Shown: positions 47,880 through 59,640 of the stretch, in pieces
Layout of the letters: each line of letters opens with the position of its first letter
Position numbering within the stretch: the stretch's first letter is position 1
Assembly: GCA_948567375.1 (NCBI GenBank)
Contig: OX419761.1
Location: forward strand, 34,386,243 to 34,450,242
Reading direction: 5' to 3'
Length of the DNA: 64,000 bases
From: Lunularia cruciata
Lineage: Eukaryota; Streptophyta; Marchantiopsida; Lunulariales; Lunulariaceae
Position numbers and translations under genes: made by a program
The notes under the pieces: generated by a model
The model's input: only the letters and a program-made list of their open reading frames with translations
What the model was told of the DNA's origin: nothing
The model's database searches: none

Positions 47880-48990
47880 CAGAAACCACAGTTGGTCCGT
47901 CATGCTCATGAGGAGCTAGGACATTTTGGAGTAAAATGTACATATATCTTACTCCAGAGTCATTATTGGTGGCACGGTATGGAGACCGAGGTATAGTAGT
48001 TAGTTGCTAGATGTGTGGTTTGTGACCAAGTTAGAGCATCATTCAATGCTTCTACGCTACAATTACACCCATTACCTATCATGGGATTGGGTTACCATTG
48101 GAGTTTGGACTTCACTAGACCTTTACCGCTGACAGTGAGACATCATCGGTATGTTTTGGTGATGGTGGAGCACTTCTCCAAGTGGATTGAGTTGGTGGCA
48201 TTTCCTGACAAGTCTAGTGAAGGGACAACTTACTCGTTCCTGGATCGAGTTCTTAGTCATTTTGGTGCACCAATTGAGGTTTTGACTGATCAAGGTATAG
48301 AGTTCTTAGGGGAGTTTCAGGTCTTGTGTGACAAGGCTTTGATTGATCATCGTACTACATCCCGAGATCACCCTAAGGTAGATGGCTTAGTAGAGAGAGT
48401 AGTTCAAATGATGAAGAGAGGATTGCAAAAGTATGGTTTGCAGAGATGCCACTTGGGAGATTGAGATCTCCAATTACCTTGGTTGGCCATGGGCTATTGG
48501 TTCAGCCGGCAAGCCTCCTAGCATCCTTCTCTCTGTACTTTCTACTATATGGATGAGATCTAGATTTACCTAGAGCCATATATCGAGATGTTATTGTAGT
48601 TTTGGACTTGGATGACCCCGATGTATGGATGAGCGCATGTTCTTAATGGGCAGAGATCTTTTAGAGAGTGATACAGATGGCCTTCAAGAACTTGGCGATT
48701 GCTCAACATAGAGATACTTTACGCTATGCTACCATTTGAGGAGGAGGTTATAGACCCTCGATCCATCAATTTCATCCAAGAGACTATGTATATCTACAAC
48801 AGACAATACCGATGACACTTGATATTTTGACAAGCCGCACTATCTTAAGAGTGCGTGAGGTTTTGCCATTTGGAGTCCTTGTGTTAGAAGGATGTGATGG
48901 TGTTGTTTGGAAGGATCATGTGCACAATTGTGTGCCATGCTACCTCCCAAACATTGATGGTACTATGGACCCAAGCTTAGCACTTGTACA
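47880..48990 (+). pseudogene. DDE integrase of copy A
   Basis: The zinc region (RHAHEELGHFGVK, then CVVCDQ) precedes the open core 48015-48464. In the core the catalytic triad is intact: Asp in WSLDFTRP (codon 48108-48110), Asp in VLTDQGIEF and Glu in DGLVERVVQ, with the last two 35 residues apart as in retroviral integrases. The frame then decays, and the C-terminal region is open again at 48812-49120 (IPMTLDILTSRTILRVREVL). The downstream PHD finger is in that same frame. Confidence 0.85.
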
Positions 48991-49003
48991 TGCAGGCTTG
49001 AGG

Positions 49004-49138
49004 TGTATGTTATGTGGCTCTTCTAGTAGAGCTACTATTATGTTAGTGTGTGATAGCTGTTCGAGAGGATGGCATATGGCATGTATGACTCCTCTCCTCA
49101 TGGTGGTTCCTCAAGGATAATGGTTATGTCCTAGATGT
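49004..49138 (+). pseudogene. PHD finger at the integrase C-terminus, copy A
   Basis: The frame that carries the end of integrase reads CMLC, then LVCDSCSRGWHMAC, then WLCPRC. This is the complete C4-H-C3 zinc pattern of a PHD finger with its conserved Trp before the last Cys pair. PHD fingers read histone H3 tails. Here it occupies the position of the chromodomain in chromoviruses. A TAA (49118-49120) splits it just before the last pair. The final stop is a TGA after 49141. Confidence 0.82.
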
Positions 49139-49300
49139 ACTTGACCTATTGCTAGTTCATTCTTTATATGGTATAGATTGCAGATAGGCGACTAACGATG
49201 GGGCTCTATAGTACTCAGCCTCCTGATTTTTGCCCATCATAGGGTATACCATATACTTGGAGCAGATGGCTATTTGGAGTTAGATGGACCTAACCGCTAG

Positions 49301-49313
49301 CTAGGGAGGTGAT
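49301..49313 (+). other. Polypurine tract of copy A
   Basis: CTAGGGAGGTGAT lies directly before the LTR start TGTGGCAC, the place where plus-strand synthesis is primed. Confidence 0.6.
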
Positions 49314-49868
49314 TGTGGCACTTTAGAGCCTATGTATAACTTATGTGTGAGTTGTGCTTCTATAGTGTATGATGTTGACAATGATGTATGTTGTGTAGTG
49401 ATGTATATACGCACGACAACTATCATACCATTTGTAGTGTCGCATCTAGATTGCTTGGACATTGGAGTTGCAATGATAGTAGTTAGAGTTATTTCAGCAG
49501 TTTCTTAGAGACTACTTTCCGATGGTCAGATTTTGTGTTTGGAGTATTGACTTCACGGTGGGACCTGCCGTCAATTTGCACCATTTTCACCAAGTGTGCC
49601 ATTAGCGGGACCATTAGGGTTTCAGACCTAGCTCAAGTCCAAGGGTATACTTTCAAAGTGTAGCTCCAGAGAGCTCACTTCTTTGATGTTGAGCCTTTGA
49701 GTTCCAAGCTATGGTGGACAAAGGCCGGCGAGCATCACTTGTATTCTCTTAGCTAGAGTGGGTGTGGCTTGACTGTAATTAGTGCCCAATTGTTGGCAGT
49801 TTATAGAGTGACAAATCAAGTATCAATCTGAGCTGAGTGGATTCAAGAGTTGTAAACAATCTGATTAT
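49314..49868 (+). repeat. 3' LTR of copy A, truncated (555 bp)
   Basis: Starts TGTGGCACTTTAGAGCC. A TATA-like GTATATAC lies about 95 bp in. From 49421 it matches the 5' LTR region. It stops at AATCTGATTAT, where a second LTR start begins. Confidence 0.75.
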
Positions 49869-49975
49869 TGTGGCACTTTAGAGCCTATGTATGACTTATG
49901 TGTGAGTTGTGCTTCTATAGTGTATGATGTTGATAATGCTGTTTGTTGTGTAGCAATGTATATATGCACAACATC
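49869..49975 (+). repeat. Second LTR start, directly after the truncated LTR
   Basis: TGTGGCACTTTAGAGCC and about 90 bp more repeat the first 107 bp of the LTR at 49314. The sequence then jumps at 49976 into inverted pol sequence of copy B. Confidence 0.75.
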
Positions 49976-51932
49976 CTCCTCCTTGATTGGCAACTAATGA
50001 TATCTTGCTCAAAGATCCAAAGTATTGAAGACCTTTGCATGCCCAATTGCATCAAAGATCTCCTCCGGTGTAGGCATGGCATACCAATCAACCCTAGTCT
50101 ATTGGTTGATAAGATAGTAATCTCCACACATCTGCCTATTTGTGTTGATGCTATGCATATCCTTCTTAGCTGGCATCATTGTAGTTGATGCATACTTTCC
50201 ATACAAAATCTCCACCAAACCAGCCTCAAAAAGGTCACTACTCTGGCTCTAAATCAATGCTCTCTCTATATCACTATATCAATAAGGACGTTGGAAAATT
50301 GGTGTATTGCTAGTTAACTCAATCCAAATACCAAGTCCTTTCAAAGCACCAATATCCTTCATACAAAATGCAAAACAACTTGTGTAGCTCCGCAAGAACC
50401 TCCAAACTCTCCATCTTTCTTCTCCTGTAAGCTTGGGTCCCAAAGTTGGCTCCCAAGTATCCTCATATGAGTAGGAGATGTACTAATTGGCTGTTACATT
50501 GGGCCCTGGGGAGCAATAAGGTCATGCCCCCAAGCACTAGAGTTCCCAACTTCAATGTGTGAAAAACTCCCTCTGCTCTAGCTGCAAGCTCTATACATCC
50601 TCTAATTGCATCCCAAGTAGACCAATCCAAGTAGATCATGCTCACCTAGATGGACTCCAATTAGATCACTCTCTCTAGTAGCCATTGGTTGTGTCCCAAG
50701 AATACCCTATCCACTTGGTCCATCACCCCTAGCATGTGCTTGAATTGTCTTGATAGGCACAAAGCTCACAAGTGTCAGAGTGGTGATGCCTATCAAGCAC
50801 ATCCTACACTACTCTGCCAAGCCAAGGCTCACAATCCAAGTCAAACAGTTCAGGTCCTGACCTAACACTTGACACTTGGATACCTTTGACACTGCTAAAA
50901 TGATGATAATAACGGTGCACCCACCTCCTATTGTCTCTCATTGGCGTTGGGCTCCACCAATGATTGTAATTGTGAGTCCCAAACAAGTCTAAGACCTCCC
51001 TCTCAAAAAGCATGAGAGCTTGGGAAACTCATAAGTGTGGGAAAAGCAACTTGGGGTTGTCCAACTAGGCTTACCACTACCATAGGTGACCTATCAGCCA
51101 CTATCACCATTTGAGACGGACGGCCAACATCCAAAATCTCATCAACAATAAGGTGGTCAAGTCGTTGAATCCCATCATAAGCGCGTTGTAGAACCTCTCT
51201 AGGTAAGAGGTTTGTCCACCAAAGACAAAGACAATGAGCCCATGATCTCACTCTAGTTGCATCCAACAACATGGTAGATCCCATCCAACAATGGAACTGA
51301 TGTGTACTTACCACCACCTAGGTACAAGAATCGCCCATCAAAGGAATGTTCCCCAAAATGTAAGTTGGAGAAAAGGATTGATGAACATGGAGATATCATT
51401 GTATCCATAGCATCTCCCAAAAAATACTTGAATATGGATCCTAATGACCCAAAACTCAGCCAGCACCTGTATATTCTTAACATGGCCATCCAAAAATCAC
51501 CATATAATGGGACCTTGTCTCTCCAAATCTTACGCCCCTAGCAAGGAAATATCTACTGGTAGGACCTTTTGGTAACCTTTGACTGTTGACATCAATAATA
51601 ACTCAAGATATCAATAGACCAAGTGTGCCACATGATGTAGAGACTAGCCTAGCAGTCTCATCTCTCTCCACATGCAAGTACCTATGTACTCATATACCCA
51701 TCTGTAGTACCATAGCTAGTCCAATGTTAATCCCATCAAACAAATCCAATAAATATACTCCCTCTATTGGATATTGCCAAGCAATGAGTGTGGTATCTAG
51801 AGATGTCAAGGTAATTCACTCTAGAAGCTCATCCTCACACTAGTCTCCTAATGGTACAAAGGCTCCACTCAAGCCTGTTGCACCAACTGATCCGCATGTT
51901 GCTGCAATGGCTCCTTTGAACTCCACAAAGGA
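49976..51932 (-). mobile_element. Copy B of the DNMT-PHD element (inverted fragment)
   Basis: The - strand runs from just before the methyltransferase (51932) through the methyltransferase and linker into RT, ending within the strand that reads KEED in copy A. Both ends are cut inside coding sequence, so it is a rearranged fragment with no LTR of its own. Identity to copy A is high enough to align throughout. Confidence 0.85.
50815..51830 (-). pseudogene. C5 cytosine DNA methyltransferase domain, copy B
   Basis: On the - strand: motif I LLDLFDGINIGLAMVLQ and YLHVERDETAR; motif IV VIFGWPC with the catalytic Cys codon at 51480-51482 and a TAA next; then MLLDATRVRSWAHC and LWWTNL on the frame 51317-51003; then VEPNA and QDLNCLTWIVSLGLAE near 50815. 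Motif IV is best preserved here (GWPC). Stops and frameshifts abolish the product. Confidence 0.85.
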
Positions 51933-51934
51933 AC

Positions 51935-53525
51935 CTAAAAAGTTTTGGTGGTTACTCATGGGCTACTTGTCAAAAGTTAAATTTCATGTTTAAGGTAGTG
52001 ACTATATGGTAGGGCACACTATCACTTGCACCATTCACACCATTGGGTGTGCCATCGGTGGACATTAGGGTGTGAGACCTAGCTTGAGTCCAAGGGTTAT
52101 AGTTTTGAAATGCAGTTCCAGAGAGCTCATTTCTCTAATGTTGAGCCTTTGAGTTCCTGGCTATGGCTTACGGAGGCCACCAAGCATCACTTGGATTCTC
52201 TAAGCTAGAGTGGGTGTTGTGTGACTATAATCAATGCCCAATTGTTGATAGATAATAGAGTGACAAATCAAGTACTAATTTGATTGAGTTTGATTCAAGT
52301 TGTGTAAACAAACTAATTACATTAGAGAAGTGAGGTCAAGAGGAAATCAAATGAAGGAACTAAGAATGTTAGTGGTATCTCCAAGACTTGCTGATTTTTG
52401 GTAGCTCAATCAGAGTTTAGGGTTTAGGGCCAAATTTTGAGCAAAGAGAAGCAATTTTCAAGTGGTAGTTGTGATTTTGAGCTCAAGAGTGAAAGTAGGA
52501 CCAATTTGGTGCAAGTTGAGTTCAAAGAGTGAAATTGAAGGTGGAGTTGGGAACCCATCTCCATGAATTTATGATTTGGAAAAACCCGTTATTTCAATTT
52601 GGCTCAAGTGGAGAGTTAGCAAAGGATTTGGCGGTCAGCCAACTTTAGGGATTTACTCGAGGTTACATAAAATTTTGGCCAGATTTTGGCAAGAAAAAAG
52701 GCATCATTTGGGCATTTAGAAGCTTTGAGACATAGGGTGGTTGGCTATGAGAGGCTACCAAGACCTAGAAGGGCCAAAAAGGCCAACTTATTAGCATAAG
52801 GCTAGCTAGTTAGAGTAGATTTTGGTCATTATTTGGTAAAATTTGTACATCCTTGCTAGATTGTGCACAACAAGGTTTGACCCCTAGATCTATGGTTCCT
52901 AGACTGGTGCCCTAGCCAACTTGTCCATCCTCACTTTTTGTCCTAGTGACTATTCCATTATTATTTATACACTTGTAGCTTTGGCTAGGAGAGAGAGCTT
53001 GATCTCCTTCTTGGTGATCTTGGTAGCTTAAGAAGTAGATAACTCATATTATGTCACATGCCAAATGGTGGTAGAGTCAATCCAATGTTGATTTATGAGA
53101 TGAAGGGTTTTTTGTTAAGATTTCTTGTGAGTGGACCTCTCCCCATTCTCTACTTCCTATTGTGCACCATGTTTGTGTGAGGTGTCTTGACTTTAGAGCA
53201 TTGGTGCTCTAGTGTGCTCTCTATCATGAAGTTGGAGTGATGACCAATTAGACTACCTATGTTTCTCTTGGGCGAGGCAAGAAGTGATGACCTATAGACC
53301 TTGAGAGTACGTGTTGTGATGGCAAGTTACAAGTTTCCCTTTCCCCTAGTGTAGTTGTCATAGTTAGAGCTACATTAGTTGGTGTTGGCACTTGGTGAGG
53401 TACTTGCAGTGGTTCCGATTGCGGGTTGCAATTTTGGGTTACTTTGTCATGAAAAAGTTCTTTGGGGATTTTGGAGGAGATAGCACTACAATACACAGTG
53501 GGTTTACTTGGAGTGGCATTTGATA
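51935..53525 (+). repeat. 5' LTR region of copy C (about 1.6 kb)
   Basis: It matches the LTR of copy A from about 130 bp inside that LTR and includes the roughly 560 bp deleted from copy A's 5' LTR (about 52225-52715). The left end is lost at the junction with copy B; the right border is uncertain. Confidence 0.65.
52873..52934 (-). other. tRNA-Leu-like relic, antisense in the LTR (copy C)
   Basis: The - strand reads GTGAGGATGGACAAGTTGG, then CTAGGGCACCAGTCTAGGA, and GGGGTCAAACC. The first 35 bases resemble the 5' half of tRNA-Leu and hold an A-box-like TGGCTAGGGC. The B box is decayed. It matches the relic in copy A. Confidence 0.45.
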
Positions 53526-53547
53526 TCAACCTATATCTCAAGTCCCA

Positions 53548-54100
53548 ATGAAGGAGGAGATTGACTCTGAGTTGGAGTTTGACGCAAGAGTTGATTTAGT
53601 TGAGAGTGCATTTGGTATGTCCGCACCATTGTTGTGGGACATGGACAAGATTTATGGGGCCTTTAAAGGTTCCAAGCATTACTCTAGTACGGTGAGTACC
53701 ATTGAGTTGGATGACTTCATCCATGAGTTTGATAGTTGGTGTGATCTGCAACAGATGACTTTGTTTACACCTTTTGATAGCATGGAAGAGGTTGTTTCAA
53801 TATTTAGAGGGTCCACCAATGGATGACTACCATGAGTTCAAGAGAGCTCACTTGGAGGACATTAAGCTATGGAGATAGTATTGGTCTCCAAACTATGTCT
53901 CCATCACTTTAGGCTTGGCTTTTGGAGGTAGATCAATTGTACCCAGAAGTTCTAGCTCTAGTAGCATTGGTGGATCTCTTGGTGATAGTGCTACTACAAG
54001 TGGAGGTACTACTACAAGAGGTGGCTTAGTACCAACATTTAACATCAAGGAGTTCTTCTAGTGTTTGAGGTAGAACTACCAAGGAGTGCAGATTGACAAT
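53548..54100 (+). pseudogene. Gag of copy C, first part
   Basis: Met 53548 opens a frame of 92 codons (EEIDSELEFDARVDLVESAF, PLLWDMDKIYGAF, DDFIHEFDSWCDLQQM) that lacks several stops found in copy A and so shows the better sequence. It shifts after 53826 and is cut near NYQGVQIDN by the insert. Confidence 0.75.
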
Positions 54101-57100
54101 GTGGTACCAACATTTTTTGTTTTTATTGAAATATGGAAGAAGAAGTGTATAGAGAAGTCAGATTGTGCCTTTATGGCCAAAGAAGGCAAAGAAAAGAGTC
54201 TTTGGGAGGAAACCCGAGGTAACGTGGCTTTGGGTCATAAGATGAAGTACTTGGAATTGCCTTGTCAACAGACAACCTGAAGTAAGGAGTCTTCATATTG
54301 GGGGTGCTTAACCCAAGGTCATAAAACCAGCGGTCATATGCGTGAAGGACACTTGATAGTGACAAGAGCATGTAGGAGGTGTGATTTCTTGGTAGAAACT
54401 CGAATTGAAGAGAGATGAAGAAGACATGACTTTATAAAAATTGGGCTAAAGACGAAGCAATGACAAGCAATTTTCTCTCGCCGTTAGGAAGTCATCCTAT
54501 AGGAGATCATGGGAAGGGAAGTAGAGTTGAAGATGCGTTGGTCTGTAGAGGAGAATTTGAGAGAGCTAATCCAGGAATCAATAGGAAGAATAGTCCCTAG
54601 CCCATAGAGGAAGAGAGAAAGATGGGAGGAGGGAAGAAGAACTCCGAATTTGCAATGAGAAATCATGCAATTTGGAGGTTAGATGTGATCGTAAGAATTA
54701 AAGTCCTAAGTAGACTTTGGATCACATTCTTGGCGTGGAACTGGAATGTAAATTTTGCAGGGTTCATGACTAAGATAATCAAGAGTAGATGTCTTGATGG
54801 CCCCGAGGAAGAGGGAAAGAAAGGTAATCCGGCTTGTTGGACGGAGTCGGATTGGAGGTTAGTACTCGGAAGAGAAGCAGGCACGGAGTAGGGTGCCACA
54901 TTCTTGGGGAAGAGAGAAGTAGCAAAAGAGATCCAAGAGGTGAGAGATACTTTCTCTTCAAAGCACACAAAGAATGGGTACAAAGTAGAGAGTTACAAGG
55001 ATCCTATCAAGCGAGGGATCATGAGTGCTCTAATGGCAATCTTGAAGCCGGAGAGAATGACTTATGTGATGAAGCACCAAGCGGTGTCTTCCATAAGATG
55101 TTTGCAGGAAAGCCAATTAATTGGGTGAAGTCTTTTCATGGGAGAACGAGATAGATGCTATGGAATTTGCAAGATAAGTCGCCTCCACATTACATTGTGC
55201 CATTTATAGCTCATTTCTATCTGGGGCTAAACTTGCTCAATGTGGCGGAGTGCAATATGATGGTGTCGCATTTCCATCCCAACGTAAGAAAGGATGTTGA
55301 TGCGGAGGAGTAGCAATACATTCTTCAGATCAGGAGCAACAATGAGTACTACGTGCAGACGTGGAAGAGTGTGCAATTGGACGTGAGTACTCCAAAGTCA
55401 AAGAAGAAGAGTTGACAAGGAGAAGGAGAAGATGTCAAGAAAGTAAGACCTCGGAAGACTAGAAGAGTAAACCTGAGGAAATGTATGGTGGTAATCGCAT
55501 AATCGGAGGAAGAATTGGAAGGCGAAGCCGAATGCAAGTCCGAAGACTCAGAAAGAGATGAAGAACCCAAGTTCACAATACAGAGTGGAAACACGAGTAG
55601 TGACAGTGATGATGGAGGGGAGATGACATCGGTACCCAAGGAGGAGAAAGCCACGATGGAGATGGAGGAGAAACGTAATTCAAAGTTGGAAGACAAAGTG
55701 CCAAAGTAGGAAGAAAGGAAAGTTACCATTCAAAGAGGAGTTTGTTCTAGACGAAAGGTGAAGTATGAAGTGGTGCCAAGTAAGGTAAGAGAAGAGGAGA
55801 ATGAAAGTTTGGGGAGTGAAGCATCCATTCCTATACGGTGATTTTGACTCAGAAGGTGAGTGTCGAGTGAAGAAGAGGTGAAGAAGAGGATCACTCCGCA
55901 AGTCGAGGTAACTCCGAGTGAAGGAGTGGAGTACCTGTAGGAGGTTGTGTGCCCATTATTAGTAAAGTTAGAGAACAAGAAGAAGGAGATGCAGTCAAAG
56001 TGTCCGGAGGTGAAGATTGTGTTGCAGGTGTTAGCCTGATTAGAAGAAGAGAACTCAGAATTAAAGAAGAGTATAATCCGAGGTGAGGAGGAAAGGGAAG
56101 TACTACGAGTAGATGCAGTAGTGCAGAATCAAGTGATTGAAAACTTGAGGAGAGAAGCAAGGAATCGGGAGGAGCTGATAGCGTAGAGTGTTATAGCAAG
56201 GGAAAGACAAATTGCTGAATATGAAATCTTGAAGTAGCAGGTTGCTGATTCAAGACTAGAAATTATCCATGCTATGGCAAGAGTAGTAGAGAAAGAACAA
56301 GAGCTCAATAGGGTGATGGAGAGTGTAGAGGAGAAGAAGCAGCTGTGGCAATGAGAGTTGATAGTGTAGTATAGAGAAGAAGAAAGGTTGAGAGAGTTAC
56401 TTTGCAATCAAGAAGAAAAGATTGTGCAGAAAGAGAAGGAGAAGGAAGCGGTGAAAGTTGAGTTCAAAGCAGAATTGGCAATGTACAGAGAAGATTGGCT
56501 GGCAGATCAAGACGAGAGAGGAAGATGAGATTGGAGCCATTGAAGGAGATCATGATCAAGATGAATCCGATGTTGAGTACAGATGCTAGTGTGTGCATTG
56601 AAGAGATGAGGCTGCACGAGTTGAAGTTATTGGTGCAGGAGACAAGGAGGAGAAATGCAAAAGACAAAGATTTTAATGCTTTACTTATCAGTCTAAGAAC
56701 TCGTGTAAATAGGAAGATATTGGAAGTAGAAGACAATATCATAATTAGATTAGACTTAGTCAAATTAAAGATAGATAAACTTCAAAAGGATGTCAGAGCA
56801 AAACCCGAAGTAGATGAAGTAGGAGTGTCTTTAGAGTTACCATTGGAGATATTTGAGAAGAGTGGGTCGGGAGATAAGGAGTTAGATAGATTACCTTCTT
56901 GTGGAATTGTGAATCACGAAAGAGAATTGTTAGATTTGGTAGAGGAATTAGGAGTGGTGAAACCCAAGGATAGAGTAGTAGTGAGTGAAGTTACTTTGGG
57001 ATCGGGTTTGAAAGCCAAGGAAGAAGTAGACATCGGATCGGATTAGGAACAGATTTGAGATTTGAAGAGGCAGATATGAAGAGGTGCATTGTCATTTCGG

Positions 57101-57846
57101 ATCTGCAGGTTTGTAGAGTTGTTAGGAAATGGTATTTTTGTTAGAATTATCATTTGCTTCACTATTTAAGAGTGGCATTCATAGTCTTATGCTGTTCAAT
57201 GCTCATTATTTGTGAGAATAGATAAAGCAAAGTGTTGTGAAGTAGTGCTCATCGCTTGAGCTTGATTCCGAGTATCAACTTTGTGTCTGTAATTGTGAGT
57301 GTGTGGAGAAATTTGACGTGCAAGTCAATGTGCTTGTTGGATGTTGGATTCCGCAGCCTTGATCTTCATTCTATGTGTTTGATCCTGAGTGAAGTGCAAT
57401 TGGAGTACTGCCTTGATAGATCTGAGACGAATTGTAGTGTTGGTAGTCTTTTGCATTTGTGAGTGCAGCGCAAAGTTGATGTGAAGTAATTTTGATCAAA
57501 GAAGTTGTGCCTTCAATGGAGGGGTAGAACACAATTTTGAACCAAATTCGTTTTGTAGTGAAGTGCCATTTTTGGGAGAGCCTGAATCATCACAATCAAG
57601 ATTGTTTGGAAAGAATTGAAGGTGTTGTGATTAAGAAGTGTAATTTGTGACGAGACTGCAAATTAGTGCTTGTTACTCTCTTTTGGGTGTGGTTTCTACT
57701 TGAGAGATTAAAGAAGAACTCAAGAAGAACTACATGTTACTGTTTGACTTTGTATTTGACCAATTCTAAATCGTATCTCTGTTGGAACAAACTTTACTTA
57801 CACAATTACCGCAAAAGTGATATTTGTCGGGTTGTCACAAACAAGT
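54100..57846 (+). mobile_element. 3.7-kb insertion in gag of copy C, gag-like coding remnants
   Basis: Copy A is continuous across this point, so the whole segment was inserted. It is purine-rich, with broken coding frames on the + strand: 54904-55128 (KREVAKEIQEVRDTFSSKH, KDPIKRGIMSALMAILKPE), a continuation with PHYIVPFIAHFYLGLNLLNV, an acidic part at 55515-55709, then a long Glu/Lys/Arg-rich coiled coil and a 183-codon frame (56495-57046). It looks like a gag-type or gag-only protein, perhaps of a non-autonomous LTR element. I recall similar hypothetical proteins from liverworts, from memory only. The right end (57118-57846, starting TGTTAGGAAATGG and ending near GTTGTCACA) has LTR character with a TATTTAAG box. 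I found no matching 5' LTR, so the left end is probably lost or rearranged. Confidence 0.6.
57118..57840 (+). repeat. Possible 3' LTR of the 3.7-kb insert
   Basis: Non-coding tail of the insert between the last coding frame and the return of copy C gag. It starts TGTTAGG, contains TATTTAAG about 55 bp in, and ends in GTTGTCACA. Without a partner LTR in view this is tentative. Confidence 0.35.
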
Positions 57847-59000
57847 TGAGTAGCTTGCAAGAGTTCCAATGGAAAGCTGGGGAGAGCCTATGCAAGGCAT
57901 ACACTCGCATGAGACAGTTGATCAATTTTACTCAAGGAGTCATTGAGGCCTGTGCAATCCAATTTTGGTATAGGATACTTGACAAAGAGTTGCAATATAG
58001 AGTTCATGATGCTACATTGTTATAGGTGACTTTGCCTACTTTGGCCATGGTCTTAAGTTTGGCTAAGCGTATTGAGCTTAACATGGTGGAGGAGAGAGTA
58101 GTTACATTTGGATTTAGTAAATGGACCTCATCCACAATTGTTACTTCTTCTAGAGTGCAATAGAGTGCACCACGCCATGTTGGTTTTTGAGGACAAGATG
58201 GACAACCCAAATCCTATGGAGCAAGTGGAGGCCCTAGTGTAGCTAGACCCTTACCTTCATTTTTGGGTCAACAACAGCCAGTGAGTGGTGGTGTTGCTTG
58301 TTAGACTTGTGGTGGACCTCACCATAAGAGAGAGTGCACTTAGGGTAGTGGACCTGATACGTTTGGTGCATCATAGCCATCACAAAGATAGTGTGAGCAT
58401 TGCCACAAATTTGGTCACACCAATGACCGATGCTTTGACCTACACCCAGAGTTACAAAGTGGTAGAGTTGCTATGGCAGGTGGTAGAGGAGCTCCATGTC
58501 ATGGAGAACAAGGTGGTACATGATCCACACCTAGTAGGGATGCAATACCTTCCCTCACTTTTAATACAACCATGGCTACTCAGATTGAGTAGTTGGAGTA
58601 GAGATTGACTAGCATGGCCATAGCTTAGAGGAGATCAGATTTGGGTGCTGAGACTTCCACCTCATATGTATGCGATAGAGAAGTCTAAGACTTCATGTGC
58701 GGAGCAACACAAGTAGAAGCATTTGTTGTAGTGATTAGGAGTGCAGTATGTGCTCCAGAGCCTAGAGTAACATCAATGGAGTTGGACACATAGAGAAGAG
58801 AGGTTGGTAGACAAGTCAAACTTCCTTGATCTTTTACACTCTCTAAGGCAATACAAAGAACATCTATAGCTCCTAGATGTCATAATGTAGGTGTGGTAGG
58901 TGGTGATGGGGTGCATGATGGACCACCTACTAGTCAGCCACCTACTACTACATAGATTGAGTCTAGTATGATGTTGGGGGCAGCTCAGCTGATTATGCAC
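57847..59000 (+). pseudogene. Gag of copy C, second part, with zinc knuckles
   Basis: Resumes with SLQEFQWKAGESLCKAYT and FTQGVIEACAIQFWYRIL, then a decayed first knuckle (TCGGPHHKREC with the first Cys partner lost to a stop) and an intact second one, CEHCHKFGHTNDRC, at about 58395-58440. Stops are again mainly TAG. Confidence 0.78.
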
Positions 59001-59289
59001 TTTCCATTGTTCTCAACTAGTGACATGTGTACTTTGGAAGTTGACCAAACCTTAGTGTTTTGATTGGCTGCCACGCTTTGTGACAAGAGGGATGATGTGG
59101 TTCTTACTACTAGAATAGAGGTGATTGATAGTGGAGTTGACTTGGTTGAGGAGCATGGGATCCACTTAACAACCAATGGTTTATGGTAGGCTAGATTGGA
59201 GGAATTACCAGTTAGACCGGCCTTTGAGAGAGCACGGTTTACACTTTGGGTTGTCTTGTTGGATAACTAGTGGATGATTTTTTTTGGTG

Positions 59290-59640
59290 GGACCTTCAAG
59301 GAATGTCTATATACCACAAAGTGCCTTACTAGACTTTGGTGCATAGTCGCTTATGTTGGGGAAGATTGTAGTTGTCGTTTGGAGTTGCAAAAGACCAATA
59401 TGGAGAGGTGTCCATTTCAGATCTAGATATCTCTAGGTGGTGGTTCTACACATCACATGTGGAGAGCTTGTTGTTTAGATTCAGCCCAATCATTGGATTG
59501 ATAGCTCTAGGGTGAGAGCTTAAGCTATTGCAAACGTAGTTGAGTCATATGATGTGTTAGTTGGGAGAGTGGTGTTATACTCCATGGGTTTTAGTATTGA
59601 CTATTGGGAGGAGATAACCTCCTATAGACCAAGTTAGTAG
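59290..59640 (+). pseudogene. Retropepsin region of copy C
   Basis: Aligns with the protease of copy A (LELQKTNMERCPFQI, then YDVLVGRVVLYSMGF), broken by stops and frameshifts. It is recognised mainly through copy A. Confidence 0.55.

Larger units (their letters stand above)
40800..49868 (+). mobile_element. DNMT-PHD Ty3/Gypsy retrotransposon, copy A (9 kb, inactive)
   Basis: Domain order along one polyprotein: gag with two zinc knuckles (42010-43560), retropepsin (about 43960-44380), C5 DNA methyltransferase (44769-45735), linker, RT (about 46140-46850), RNase H (46870-47520), integrase (47880-48990), PHD finger (49004-49138). A purine-rich tract and 3' LTR follow. RT placed before integrase makes it Ty3/Gypsy. 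Stops are scattered but the frame is often kept across them, so the original was one long gag-pol. The same order is seen in copy C, which shows that the methyltransferase and the RT-integrase module belong to one element. Confidence 0.88.

Noticed and set aside
49943-50188. Open frame on the + strand at the copy B border
   Set aside because: It is the complement of RT sequence of inverted copy B.
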